Positions 49,720 through 61,051 of a stretch of DNA of 64,000 nt are shown here, piece by piece; within the stretch, counting starts at the first letter, position 1; each line of letters starts with the position of its first letter. The stretch lies in contig ML661885.1 of the NCBI GenBank assembly GCA_007570785.1, forward strand, positions 37,087,771 to 37,151,770, in the 5' to 3' direction. Origin of the DNA: Antilocapra americana (taxonomy: Eukaryota > Chordata > Mammalia > Artiodactyla > Antilocapridae). A model generated the notes under the pieces. The model ran no database searches and was not told the DNA's origin. It saw only the letters and a program-made list of their open reading frames with translations. Made by a program: the position numbers and the translations under genes.

Positions 49720-52115
49720 AAAGTTTTTTTTTTTTATTTTATATTGGAATGGAGTTGATTTACAATGTTGTGTTTCAGATGTACAGCAAAGTGATTCAGT
49801 TATACATGTATCTCTTCTTATTCAGATTCTTGTCCCATTTGGTTACTACAGGGTATTGAGTAGAGTTCCTTGTGCTATGCAATAGGTCCTTGTTGATTAT
49901 CTATTTTATATACAGTAGTGTGAATATGTTAATCCCAAACTCCTTATTTATCCCTTTTGGTAACCAAAGTTTGTATTTAAAGTCTGAGTCTGTTTCTGTT
50001 TATAAATAAGTTCATTTGTATCATTTTTAAGATTCCACAGGTAAGTGGTGTCATATGATATGTCTTTCTCTTTTGGGTTTAGTTGTTATCAACTAGGTAC
50101 ATGTTGCTGAAATGGCATTATTTCATTTCTTATGGCTGAGTAGTATTTCATTATATGTGTGTACCATATCTTCTTTATCCATTCCTCTGTCGATGGACAT
50201 TTAGGCTGCTTCTGTGTCATGGCTATTGTAAATAGTGCTGCAGCGAACATTGGGGTGCATTTTGAATTATGATTTTTTTTTCCGGATATGTGCTCAGGAG
50301 TAGGATTGCTGGATCATATTTTTAGTTTTTAAAGGAAACTTCATCTTGTTCTCCTTAGTGGCTGCACCAATTTATATTCCCACCAACAGTGTAGGAGGGT
50401 TCCCTTTTCTCCACACCATCTCTAGCTTTTATTGTTTGTAGGCTTTTTGATGATAGCCATTTTGACTGGTGTGAGGTGACCCCTCATTGTAGTTTGGGTT
50501 TGCATTTCTCTAATACTTAATGATATTGATCATCTCTTTTATGTGCTTTTGACCATCTGTTTGTGTCTTTGGAGAAATGTCTGTTCAGATTTTCTGCCCA
50601 TTTTTTTTTTAATTGGGTTTTTCGGTTTCTTTTTTTTTACGGCACTGTGTTGCATGAGCTGTTTGCATATTTTGGATATTAATTCCTTGTTGTCTGCAAC
50701 GTTTGAAAACATTTTCTCCCACTATGATTTATCTTTTCCTCTTTTATGGTTTCTTTTGGGTGAAAAGTTTATTTAGGTCCTGTTTGTTTATATTTGTGTT
50801 TATTTACTTTAGGAACTAGGTCCAAAGAGATATTGCTCCGATTTATGTCAAAGGATGTTCTGTTTATGTTTTCCTCTTTAGAGTTTTATAGTATCCAGTC
50901 TTATATTTAGGTCTTTAATCCATTTTGAGTTTATTTTTATTTATGGTATTAGAGACTGTTCTAATTTAATTCTTTTTTGTGTAGCTGTTAAGTTTTGTCA
51001 TGTTTCCCAGCATGACTTATTGAAGAGACTGTATTTTCTCCATTGTATATTCTTGCCTCTTTTGTCAAGATTAATTAATTATAGGTGTGTGAGTTTATCT
51101 CAGGACTTTCTACCCTCTTCCATTGATCTAGATTTCTGTCTTTGTGCCAGTACCATACTGTTTTGATGGCTGAAGTTTTTAGTGTAGTCTGAGGTTAGGG
51201 AACCTGATTCCTCCTGCTTCATTTTTCTTCCTCAAGATTGCTTTGGCTATTTGTTTTGTGTCTCCATACAAATTTTAAGGTTTTAAAAAAATAAATAAAA
51301 CTTAAAAAAAATTTAAGTTCTTTTTGTTCTAGTTCTGTGAAAAAATGCTACTGGTAATTTGATAAGGATTGCATTGAATCTGTAGATTGTCTTGGGTAGT
51401 ATAGTCATTTTGAATATTAATTCTTCCAATCTAAGAACTTGATATATCTTTCTTTCCATTTGTTTGTATGTTCTTCAATTTTTTTCATCAGCATCTTATA
51501 GTTTTTGGACTATGGGTTTTTTGCCTATTTAGGTAGGCTTATTCCTAGGTGTTTTATTATTTTTAATATAAGTGAGTTTTTACTTACAATTTAATTAAAA
51601 ATTGACTTCCCTGGTGGCTCAGATGATAAAGCGTCTTCCTACAATGTGGAAGGTTCGGGTTTGATCCCTGGGTCGGGAAGATCCTCTGGAGAAGGAAATG
51701 GCACCCCACTCCAGTACTCTTGCCTGGAAAATCCCATGGATGGAGGAGCATGATAGGCTATAGTCCATGGGGTTGCAAAGAGTCGGACATGACTGAGCGA
51801 CTTCACTTTCTTAATTAAAAATTACTATTTTTAATAGTAAGTGAGATTGTTTCAATTTCTCTTTCTTTCATTATTAGCATATAGAATTGCAACAAATTTC
51901 TGTATATTAATTTTGCATCCTGCAATTTACCAAATGCCTTGGTGAGCTCTAGTAGTTTTCTGGTACCTTCATTAGGATTGTCTGAGTATAGTATCATGTC
52001 ATCTTCAGTGACAGTTTTACTTCTTTTCCAGTTTGGATTTCTTTTATTTCTTCTTCTTTTCTGATTGCTGTGGCTAGGACTATGTTGAATAAAAATGGCA
52101 AGAGCGGGCACTTTT
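49720..52115 (-). mobile_element. Long 5'-truncated L1 interrupted by a SINE
   Basis: A T-tract at 49726-49738 (antisense poly-A) is followed by the 3' UTR (GATTTACAATGTTGTGTTTC) and then antisense ORF2: AGTAGTATTTCATTATATGT near 50140, TTTATTTTTATTTATGGTAT near 50930, and AATAAAAATGGCAAGAGCGG near 52088. Reading toward higher coordinates goes from the ORF2 end back into the reverse transcriptase region. Many stops; not mobile. Confidence 0.9.
51604..51810 (+). mobile_element. Bov-tA SINE inside L1
   Basis: GACTTCCCTGGTGGCTCAGA to CATGACTGAGCGACTTCACT. The perfect 13-base duplication TTAATTAAAAATT lies at 51591-51603 and 51811-51823. Confidence 0.95.
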
Positions 52116-52460
52116 GTCCCTTTTCTGATTTTATTTTTTGGCCTCCCCACATGGCTTGTGGAACTTCCCTTAATCAGTGCTGGAAGAACAGTCTCAGAAC
52201 TGTTGGTCTCAATTGGTCATTTAAGTTTCATAGTAAAGGACTGGTTAATGACAACAATGGATTGTAAAACTGTCAGAAAAAGGATGTTTTGTGGACTGTT
52301 TTGTGTGTGGCAGTTTTAAGTCAGCAGTTTTAAAATACAGTATCTTTTAATTCGTTGAAGTCATTTTTAAGGCAATTCTCCCCTGATTTGGATTAAGGTA
52401 TAGGAATTATATATCCTGGAGACCACAATCAACAGTAAAAACTGAGAGAATGAATACTAA
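52116..52460. other. Intergenic or ERV-internal DNA, nothing recognised
   Basis: Between the L1 and a BovB tail. A short CHR-like scrap may lie at 52140-52170. No coding signal. Confidence 0.35.
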
Positions 52461-52463
52461 TTT

Positions 52464-52588
52464 GAGATAAGATGGACATGAGTTTGAGTAAGCTCTGGGA
52501 GATGGTGATGGACAGGGAAACCTTGTGTGCTTCAGTCCATGGGGTCGCAAAGAGTTGGACACGACTGCACAACTGAACTGAACTGAAG
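52464..52588 (+). mobile_element. BovB 3' tail
   Basis: GATGGACATGAGTTTGAGTA to CTGCACAACTGAACTGAACT. Confidence 0.88.
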
Positions 52589-53093
52589 GCCTTGCCAGTT
52601 GCCTTGCTATAGATCAGTGCCTTCTGGGTGGTTCCCAGAAGCAGGCTTAAATTAACCCTCTTTGAAATGTTGACTGGTTGGCCATTCCAGGTGTCTGCCC
52701 AGGTGAGAGAATCTATAGATGATTTAAAAGACCTAGCGGTTGCCAATTATGTTAAAACTTTGGGCACTATACTAATCTCTGTTTATGAGTCTGCCTCCAA
52801 CAGGTCTGCCTATGGAACTGGAGTGATATCATTATTGCTGGAGAAGGGTCAACCAATTTAATTGTGCTCAAATATAAATAGCACAGGAATTAAGTATATG
52901 TATTGGGAACTGGAATCAAACCCCTAAGTTCAGTTAAAAATTAGACAACAAAGTACTAAGAGGTTTCATGAGGTTCAGTTAGCTGTATTAAAAAAAATAA
53001 ATAAAAGGAAATATTCATTACCTCTGGAAGTAGCCAGAGTGGTATTTGTCCTTTTCCCACAAGATGGTGGAGTGGACACTGACAGTGAGGGAG
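52589..53093. other. Unassigned sequence just upstream of LTR-like copy 2
   Basis: Positioned where the 3' internal region of an endogenous retrovirus would lie. A purine-rich stretch GACAGTGAGGGAGC immediately before 53094 could be a decayed polypurine tract. No protein motif is recognised. Confidence 0.3.
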
Positions 53094-53166
53094 CTGTGAT
53101 AGGAGAGAAATTTTATATTCTATTACAAGTTAATTGCTAAAACAACATTGCTTATAAATTATACAT

Positions 53167-54385
53167 TGTAGCAATACGTGAACCATGAACTTCCAAATGT
53201 TCAAGCTGGTTTTAGAAAAGGCAGAGGAACCAGAGATCAAATTGCCAACATCCGTTGGATCATTGAAAAAGCAAGAGAGTTCCAGAAAAACATCTATTTC
53301 TGCTTTATTGACTATGCCAAAGCCTTTGACTTTGTGGATCACAATAAACTGTGGAAAATTCTTCAAGAGATGGGAATACCAGACCACCTGACCTGCCTCT
53401 TGAGAAATCTGTATACTGGTCAGGAAGCAACAGTTAGAACTGGACATGGAACAACAGACTGGTTCCCAATAGGAAAAGGAGTACGTCAGGGCTGTATATG
53501 GTCACTCTGCTTATTTAAGTTATATGCAGAGTACATCATGAGAACTGCTGGGCTGGAGGAAGCACAAGCTGGAACAAGATTGCTGGGAGAAATATCAATA
53601 ACCTCAGATATGCAGATGACACCACCCTTATTGCTGAAAGTGAAGAAGAACTAAAGAGCCTCTTGATGAAAGTGAAAGAGGAGAGTGAAAAAGTTGGCTT
53701 AAAGCTCAACATTCAAAAAACTAAGGTCATAGCATCCAGTCCCATCACTTCATGGGAAATAGATGGGGAAACAGTGGCTGACTTTATTTTTCTGGGCTCC
53801 AAAATCACTGCAGACGGTGATTGCAGCCATGAAATTAAAAGACACTTACTCCTTGGAAGAAAAGTTATGACCAACCTAGACAAGCATATTAAAAAGCAGA
53901 GACATTACTTTGTCAACAAAGGTCCGTCTAGTCAAGGCTATGGTTTTTCCAGTGGTCATGTATGGATATGAGAGTTGGACTATGAAGAAAGCTGAGCACT
54001 GAAGAATTGATGCTTTTGAACTGTGGTGTTGGAGAAGACTCTTGAGAGTCCCTTGGACTGTAAGGAGATTCCACCAGTCCATCCTAAAGGAGATCAGTCC
54101 TGGGTGTTCATTGGAAAGACTGATGTTGAAGCTGAAACTCTAATACTTTGGCCACCTGATGCGAAGAGCTGACTCATTTGAAAAGACCCTGATGCTGGGA
54201 AAGACTGAGGGCAAGAGAAGGGGACGACAGAGGATGAGATGGTTGGATGGCATCACCGACTCAATGGACATGGGTTTGGGTGGACTCTGGGAGTTGGTGA
54301 TGGACAGGGAGGCCTGGCGTGCCTCAGTTCATGGGGTCGCAAAGAGTCGGACAACACTGAGTGACTGAACTGAATTGAATTGCTT
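53167..54385 (+). mobile_element. BovB 3' part (RT to tail) inserted into LTR-like copy 2
   Basis: Encodes, in one frame from 53178, the RT fingers and palm (QAGFRKGRGTRDQIANIRWI, IYFCFIDYAKAFDFVDHNKL, IGKGVRQGCIWSLCLFKLYA). A frameshift near 53575 moves the following RYADD region into another frame, and further breaks follow. It ends AGTCGGACAACACTGAGTGA. The perfect 12-base duplication TAAATTATACAT lies at 53155-53166 and 54386-54397. The best-preserved RT segment in the window, but not functional. Confidence 0.95.
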
Positions 54386-54587
54386 TAAATTATACATAAT
54401 GGCCCATCTTTAGGAACCCTGCCTCAGGTAATGAACGTTAAATTAAAGAACCTTTGTTTAGCTCTCAGGAAACATCCTCCCACCTGTGGATCACTGCAGG
54501 CAGGAAGAAATCAACACATCCCCTTTGAAGGTTGATGGGAACTAGGAAGTGTTTGACTTTACTCTCTCCCCTTTTAATATAAAAGAA

Positions 54588-54595
54588 ACCTGAGT
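54588..54595 (+). promoter_or_regulatory. TATA box of the LTR-like repeat
   Basis: TATAAAAG preceded by a pyrimidine run (CTCTCCCCTTTT). Copy 1 has ATAAAAGAAG at the same place but is broken by a SINE. Confidence 0.5.
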
Positions 54596-54930
54596 TATAA
54601 CTCAGGAAGATCGTTCTTCGGAAAACAGGTCCACCACCTTCTCAGTCTACTGCCCAACAACTTGTCTATTTATTGGCTTGTCGTGTGATGAGCCATAGGA
54701 ACTTGAACTTGCTAACAGTGAGCCCAGGAAGTGTAATCCCAAAAGGGTGATTTAGGCTAGGTGTTTAGGAGGGATAGTCTAAGTGTCAGAGACTATGGAA
54801 TGGGTTGCTTTGCTGAGTTTCTCTCTCCAGCCACTTCCCAAGCAGAGGTTGGATGGCCACCTCTTGGGGTTTTTTTTAATGCTACGAGATTGTTCTCAAA
54901 GACGCCTTCAAGATTCTATGATTCCATCAG

Positions 54931-55733
54931 CCTTGTTTTTGGCTAGACGTATTAATTAGGACTAGTGATTTCAAAAGCAGACACTCAACTAATCAACAAC
55001 TAGAATGGATGGGCTTTCTTGGAAGAGCAAAGATGGCAGTCATAATGGAACCAGGAACATGAAACCTGCAGGACTCTCTTCAATTCATGCCTCCACTTGG
55101 CTTTGCTGAGTTTCTTTTCTATCAAAGCAACTTCCATCATATAACAGAAAACATAGCCACTGATAGCTCTTAGTCTTTTTTCCCATGAAATTTCTGTGAT
55201 GGGAGATGAGCTGCTTCTTTGGTGTCAAGGCAAAACAAGACAAAAATAACAAATCTTCACAGGCAAGGGTATAGACTGACCCATTTTAGGAGTCTGCAGC
55301 CCCTATACCACCATCAGTTGCAACCAGAAGAATGGGATTAGTTAGAAAATGGCAGATCTCTTGGGAACACTGTGGATGGATCAGAAAAGGAGGCAAACTG
55401 AACAGAAAACAGGAAGCTGGTGTTCAGGCATTAACATGACAGGGTTAGTCTTTTCTGATTCAACCATATGCAAACTATTAACAAAAATTTAAAGACTCAG
55501 GAATTATCCATATTGATAACAGCAATCTTTCCAAGAATATCTGAAAGGGATATTCACTGTTAAGGCTGAGTATTTGAGCTCTGTAATCGCTTAGTGCTGA
55601 GCTAGGTGCTATGCTGGGTACAGAACTATAGAATATGGTTTCTATATTCAAAGGTTTAACAACTGAATGGGATTAGGACCATGCATTCTGAGAACTATTT
55701 TAATTACAATTAAATAGAGGATTCCTGGGTAGG
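54931..55733. other. Intergenic DNA, nothing recognised
   Basis: No repeat named with confidence and no coding signal. Confidence 0.4.
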
Positions 55734-55850
55734 AAATGGCAATCCACTCCAGTATTCTTGCCTGCCTGGAAAATTCCATGGACAGAGGAAACTGGCAGGT
55801 TACAGTCCATGGGATTGCAGAGTCAGACATGACTAAGCATGCATGCACAC
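55734..55850 (+). mobile_element. 5'-truncated Bov-A SINE
   Basis: GGAAATGGCAATCCACTCCA to GCAGAGTCAGACATGACTAA, with the perfect 12-base duplication AAATAGAGGATT at 55722-55733 and 55851-55862. The tRNA head is missing. Confidence 0.93.
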
Positions 55851-56094
55851 AAATAGAGGATTAGCTCTTATTGATGATGTCATTTACAAGTAGTTCTCCC
55901 ATCAAATTTAAGTTAAAACATTGTTCTCAACAAAACTCTCAGTGGTTCAGAAATAGCTTAGGCTGTAGGAATCTGCATTCACTCATTTATTCATTTGTTC
56001 ACTGGTATGCATGTCTTATGAACTCACCTTTGCTTTAGACACACTATGTAGAATAATGAAAATGGTAGAGCTGTGTTCCTTCTCTCAGATTTCT

Positions 56095-56400
56095 TAGCTG
56101 CTGTTCTCTGCCTGGAATATTCTTCATCTAACCCCCATCCTCCATTGCCGTCATTACCTTGTGTTTAACTCCTATATATTTTTATAGATACTAGCCTTCC
56201 TTGACTCTCTCAGCTGGTTAAAGCACTGCCGTATAGTTTCATAGCATTTCTGCCCTGGGGAAGTTATCTTATTTGTAATTTTTCACACAGTGTGAAAAAT
56301 TTTCATACAGTGTGTATCTTCATTAGAATGAAAGTTTCATGAGGACAGGGCCATGCTTTTTCTGTTTACTATAATGCCTAAAATCGTGTCTCAAAAATAG
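56095..56400 (+). mobile_element. L2 3' fragment
   Basis: TCTCTGCCTGGAATATTCTT and TTAGAATGAAAGTTTCATGA with GGACAGGGCCATGC are L2 motifs. Confidence 0.72.
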
Positions 56401-56581
56401 CAGGATTAAATAGTCATTAACTTGGCAGATATTTATAAAGCATCTTTGTGTACAGCACTGTTTTTGGCATTGAGTATATAAAACAGGGGAGAAAATAGCT
56501 ATGGTCTCTTTTTTGAAGGAGCTTCTAAGGTAGTCAAAGTATATATTTAATGATGGAAGAATGTCTAACTCAAACTCCTTG

Positions 56582-56712
56582 TGAAAGTCACTCAGTCGTG
56601 TCTGACCAGGGACCGAATCCAGGTTTCCCACATGGCAGGTGGATTCTTTACCATCTGAGGCATCAGGGAAGCCCATAAATATGAGTGGGTTGCCATGCCC
56701 TGCTCTTTCCCA
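56582..56712 (-). mobile_element. Rearranged BovA2/Bov-tA SINE
   Basis: GTGAAAGTCACTCAGTCGTG jumps to GGACCGAATCCAGGTTTCCC, so the middle is deleted. A second scrap, GTGGGTTGCCATGCCC, follows. Confidence 0.75.
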
Positions 56713-57399
56713 GATAAACAACCGATTGTCAGAGAGACTCAGTGACTTATATCATACAAAGAATTTGAGTGTCATAAATTGTTTTTGTTCCCTCTTACAC
56801 ACTGCTTCTCAATACATATTTCACTAACCAAAGGTGGATGTGTGAACTTCTGTTCATCCGTGCATGGATGTTAGAGGCTGTTGAGGAGGCATCATGGACT
56901 GTGTGAGTAGAGACAAACATTCCGAGAATGTTTTTATGTCAAGGGTTAAGTCGGCACAAGCAGACAGCTTGGTGATTTCTTGGCCAGTTCTCCCCAAAGC
57001 CCTTGTGATGGTGATCACGAAGTCCTTTATCATTGCTTTTGAACCCTTGGTGTCCAGAGTTCCTGGGAAAATGAAGGTGTTGGCGCCAAGGGCATCCATG
57101 TGATTAGGGTTCAGTTTGGAACTGCTATAGGAGAACCCAGTCTTCAGCTGGGAATTGCAGGAAGGGACTAACGTGGATCCCTTTTGAGAAAGTAGAAGGG
57201 CTTTTTAGGACAGGGCATATAAAAAAAGCAAGAAGAGTTTTAGAATAGGAGTGTATGGATAGTAAAGAAATAGCTCACTAGAGCAGAGAGTATATATTAA
57301 TGAAAAGATAATATGGGCTAGGTATGGGGGACCTTGGAAATGGAAGAAATGGCTGGTTCAGGGAATGGAGAAAGGACTAAGTTTGGATTTCAGTTGGAT
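56713..57399. other. Intergenic DNA, nothing recognised
   Basis: Contains an 81-codon minus-strand frame (56854-57099) without recognised homology. No repeat named. Confidence 0.4.
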
Positions 57400-57413
57400 T
57401 TCTAATTTATCAA

Positions 57414-57625
57414 GTGAAAGTGTGAGCTGCTCAGTCATAGTTGACTCTTTGAGACCCCATGGACTGTAGCCCACCAGGCTCCTACATCCATGGGATTCTC
57501 CAGGAAAGAATACTGGAGTGGGTTACCATTTCCTTCTCCAAGGGATCTTCCCAACTCAGAGACTGAACCCAGGTCTCCTGCATTGCAGGCAGATTTTTTA
57601 CCATCTGAGCCCCCACGGAAGCCCA
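57414..57625 (-). mobile_element. BovA2/Bov-tA SINE
   Basis: GTGAAAGTGTGAGCTGCTCA to CCCCCACGGAAGCCCA. Flanks TTCTAATTTATCAA (57400-57413) and TTCTAATTAATCAA (57626-57639) differ at one of 14 positions. Confidence 0.94.
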
Positions 57626-57743
57626 TTCTAATTAATCAAACCCATTTTACAGTTTGAAGAATTGCCCTAGAAGGTATGGAGAGAACTTCTCTTCCATTCA
57701 TATGTGACAGAAGCCAGTCTCTGGACTGGTTGTTACATGTCAG

Positions 57744-57941
57744 TCATAGCTCAGTCAGTAAAAAAAATCCAGCTACAATGCAGGAGACCTGGGTTGACTC
57801 CGGGGTCTGGAAGATCCCCTGGGGAAGGAAATGACAACCCACTCCAGTATTCTTGCCTGGGAAATCGCATGGACAGAGGAGGCTGGTGGGCAACAGTCCA
57901 TGGGGTCGCAAGAGTCAGACATGACTTAGTGACTAAACTAC
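57744..57941 (+). mobile_element. Bov-tA SINE
   Basis: TCATAGCTCAGTCAGTAAAA to GACATGACTTAGTGACTAAA, with the 8-base duplication CATGTCAG at 57736-57743 and 57942-57949. It is the closest SINE downstream of RIMS2. Confidence 0.92.
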
Positions 57942-57949
57942 CATGTCAG

Positions 57950-58389
57950 GTTACAATGACAACTGAAAATGCACCCCACCCTGGTCTCCCACAAAGCTGG
58001 ACTGACACATCCGTGGAAGCACAGCACAGAGCCAACTGTCACCCTTGTCATTTCCCCCCAGGGGATGGCAGAGCTGGTACACGATTCTGACTCTGCTCTC
58101 AGTGGGGGCCATGCTGACTCAGAAATCTCACTCGTTTAAATTTGGGAGTTGCCAAGTCACTTCATCAGAAAGCACCTCAATGTGGAATGACCTTTTGAAA
58201 AGCAACAAGTTTAATGATGTGAGCTGAAATCCTTTGGCGTTTAAACGAAGTGCTCTGCTGAGGGCTACTTGCTACGACCAGCGGTCTGCTTCTGTTAAGG
58301 AGAGGCAGAAGATGATTTCAGTGTCTCTAAGTGATGTGTGGGTTCAGGGTGGGGAATGCGTGGGGAGAAGAGAAGTCAGAAGGCCATGC
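57950..58389. other. Unique DNA immediately downstream of the RIMS2 poly(A) site
   Basis: No repeat and no coding frame supported. Confidence 0.5.
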
Positions 58390-61051
58390 ATACGACGTCT
58401 GTAAAGAAAATGTTTTATTTAAAGTGTTAAATACCATCACCAGAATGAATTTGAGTTTTACATGAGTGTTCATCACAGGACGAATCTGCCCTTTTTATTT
58501 TTTTCCAACTGGAATCCCCTTTACTTTTAAAACATACTATGTACAGGGTAGCGATGGCCACTGGCATGGTGCTATTTACACGACTAGGTCACGAGCTGAG
58601 GTGCAGACATGTGAAAATTAAAAAAAACAAAACACCAACTTTAAAATAAATACTGCATAATGACAGGTATGTACAAATATTCCATACAGTCATGTCCTTC
58701 TTATTAAAATTAGAAATAATTTATATAGGAATATGCACAAAAGATTATGTGACTGCATCTTCGTATCAGGAAAATGTTAAACGTTTATTCTAAGGGATAG
58801 TATAGACACTATAGGTCTATTAAAGCAATTGTTGCTGGTACACAAGTGTCTAAATTATTTCAATAGTTTTATTCTTTTATTTCGCAACTTTACCTGGGTC
58901 CATCGCAGGTCTCAGAATGTCAAGACACAGTCTCGGTGTATTTCATATTGCACCACAAAAAGAGAAGGCATTTTTAGTGATACTCACTTTTAACTTTTGC
59001 ACCATATCAAGCATGATATTTTTAATGGTCAGCACTGAATTTAAAAGGAACACAAAAGAGCAATTTTTTGTGCATGGCATTAACTTAAACAAATGGTATG
59101 TATGTAGATTTCAAAAGTTGTTGCTAGAAGTTGAAACCAATCTATAAGAACATGTTTATCAAAGTGTACAGAAAGAAACAAATTGTGGGTGGCTTATTAC
59201 ATTACTCAGTGACTTTTCCTCTAAATAGGGGAACTTAAGAGAAATTTGACCTTGCAGCACCACCCAATGGTAATAACTGTCTGTGAAACCAAAGGCAGGG
59301 GTTTGATTTTAGGGCATTTGTGTGTAGACTTTTGGTGATGGCATCAAAGAACTGTTACTAGGCAGATTGACTTTCTTTGAGTTACCTAAAAATTGGAGCT
59401 TTAAAATTATCTGTTGCAAATTTATGTTTGCTATGTTTCTTTAGAAATATAATTTGTGAAAAATTGAGTTTTACTACAGAAAAATGAATTAATAAACTGC
59501 CCTGTATTTCAGGGCTCCAAATTTTTAGCAGTGCTTCTATTCACATAGTAAATGGAAACTGGCTAAAGAAATTGCTTTTAATTAATTAAAAACAAAACCT
59601 AAAACCTTCTAGAAATAATACTTTAACCCCTGTATGAATAATGCTGGTGCTAAAAACAAATTTATTAGACATTACAATGGCCACATGATTTTGGGATTTT
59701 CCTGTAAACTGAACTTGGAAGGTGAAAATAAAATTACCATGCACTGTACAATAAATTGCAAAAGTTCAAATATCTTCTTTATCAAACACATGCTGACTTA
59801 CTTTAATGTACTCCCAAGTCATGTTGCAAAATCCTTTTCAACATGCTTGAAATAAAGAAAGCTCTTAAATAGTTTTTTCCCCCCTTGAGAAATTCAGAAG
59901 CATTTACAGCTCTGAATTGAACATGGGGGTATAAAGAGAGTATCAGGTCAAAAACTTGTGATTTTTTTTTTTTTTAGCATAATGTTCACTCTAGTAGGGA
60001 GAAAGAAAATAAAAAGATTAAAAGAGGGAGAAGAGGAAAAGTGAGAAAAAGGAAGAAAGATGTGAACAATTTGCACATGTTGAACTTTGTAAGATTTGTA
60101 TATTTACCATGGAAATAAATTGAATATATTATACTTATTTGTCACATAGAGAATTTTAAGTATTTTCTAGAAAGTATTTTCTTCTGTAATGTCTGCCAAA
60201 ACACAGACTATGATTAAATAAACATGGTGTGTCTTTGTATCACCCGGCTGCATTCTCTCCCTTTTTTAAAACCATGCACTAGTGAAATTTATTTTTAAAA
60301 ATAATATAAATTGTCAAAAATGGCTGATTTTTATTTTTAATTTTTTGCAAGTTGCAGCCCCAAGAAAATAATTTAAATATTCAGCTAATCTGTCCATGCA
60401 AAAAAAAGTTTAATTTCATTCAGTACAGTGTAGCCACAGAATTTTGTTTTTCAGAGTCCAACACATCTTGGCATTAGTGCGCGACATGCCTGCTGGAGCT
60501 CCGAGGTCTGCCACTGCTCACATCGTCACTTTGGACCGGCTGCTCCTGTCCTGTCCAGGGGAGGGCTGACGTTCTGTCCTAGACCTCATCTTTGGTCTCT
60601 TGCTTTTCACCTGATGCTTCCCAGGACTTCAATCCTTCGCTTATAACATGGCTTAATGGCTGGATAGCTCCATTTCTGTGGCATCACAGGACTTTGGGGT
60701 CAGAGAAACGAAGAAAAAGGAACAATAAAAATATAAAGGTGCCATTGAAAAGGGCTTTTGTTGCATGAAACTGACTGATTCTTTGATATTAATCCATGGC
60801 TTCAGATTGGACCAAAACTCGAGTGTTCCTGAACTCCAAACCTGATAGTTCTTCACAGCTCCGCTCCTTCACCTGAGGGCCTCCTTTAGGGCACAATGTG
60901 TGCGACTTCCTCTGAGAACACAGGATCGCTCTGTATCCCTAGGAACAGGCTCAGAAGACACAACATTAAGCATGCAGTGCTACCAGGGTTTGCGACCTGT
61001 GATTTTTTTTTTTTTGTAACGCTGGTTGCTATAACAACAGTTTTACAGCTG
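58390..61051 (-). other. RIMS2: RIMS2 3' untranslated region
   Basis: About 2.66 kb directly after the RIMS2 stop codon is AT-rich and contains no SINE, LINE or LTR that I can recognise. That is striking in a window where SINEs otherwise occur every 1-2 kb. It ends close to an AATAAA signal (minus strand, 58414-58419). Inferred to be the full 3' UTR in one exon. Its length is plausible for a neuronal transcript, but the end was placed from sequence alone. Other AATAAA-like signals (plus-strand TTTATT near 58780, 58870, 59655 and 60285) would allow shorter isoforms. Short open frames inside it carry no family signature. Confidence 0.75.
58414..58419 (-). promoter_or_regulatory. RIMS2: Candidate distal polyadenylation signal (AATAAA) of RIMS2
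   Basis: Plus-strand TTTATT reads AATAAA on the gene strand. Cleavage would be expected 10-30 bases further on, at about 58384-58404. The gene strand beyond is pyrimidine-rich (CTTCTGACTTCTCTTCTCC), which suits a downstream element. Repeats resume soon after: the first SINE downstream lies at 57744-57941. Confidence 0.6.

Larger units (their letters stand above)
53094..54930 (+). mobile_element. LTR-like repeat, copy 2 (interrupted by BovB)
   Basis: Starts TGTGATAGGAGAG at 53094 and, after removal of BovB, continues with ATAATGGCCCATCTT and GGTTGATGGGAACTAGG. A TATA box, TATAAAAG, lies at 54588-54595, about where U3 would end. The right part (GATTTAGGCTAGGTGTT, GCAGAGG) matches copy 1 and may run to CTATGATTCCATCA near 54930. 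Orientation equals copy 1. Confidence 0.58.

Noticed and set aside
53178..53654. 158-codon frame with clear reverse transcriptase similarity
   Set aside because: It is the RT segment of a 5'-truncated, frameshifted BovB, so it is covered by the mobile element and not listed as a gene.
1..58389. Search for DCSTAMP or another gene downstream of RIMS2
   Set aside because: In human DCSTAMP follows RIMS2, but no frame here resembles a DC-STAMP membrane protein; it presumably lies further to the left, outside the window.
58917..59147. 76-codon plus-strand frame opposite the RIMS2 3' UTR
   Set aside because: Lies antisense within the UTR, with no family similarity or start context.
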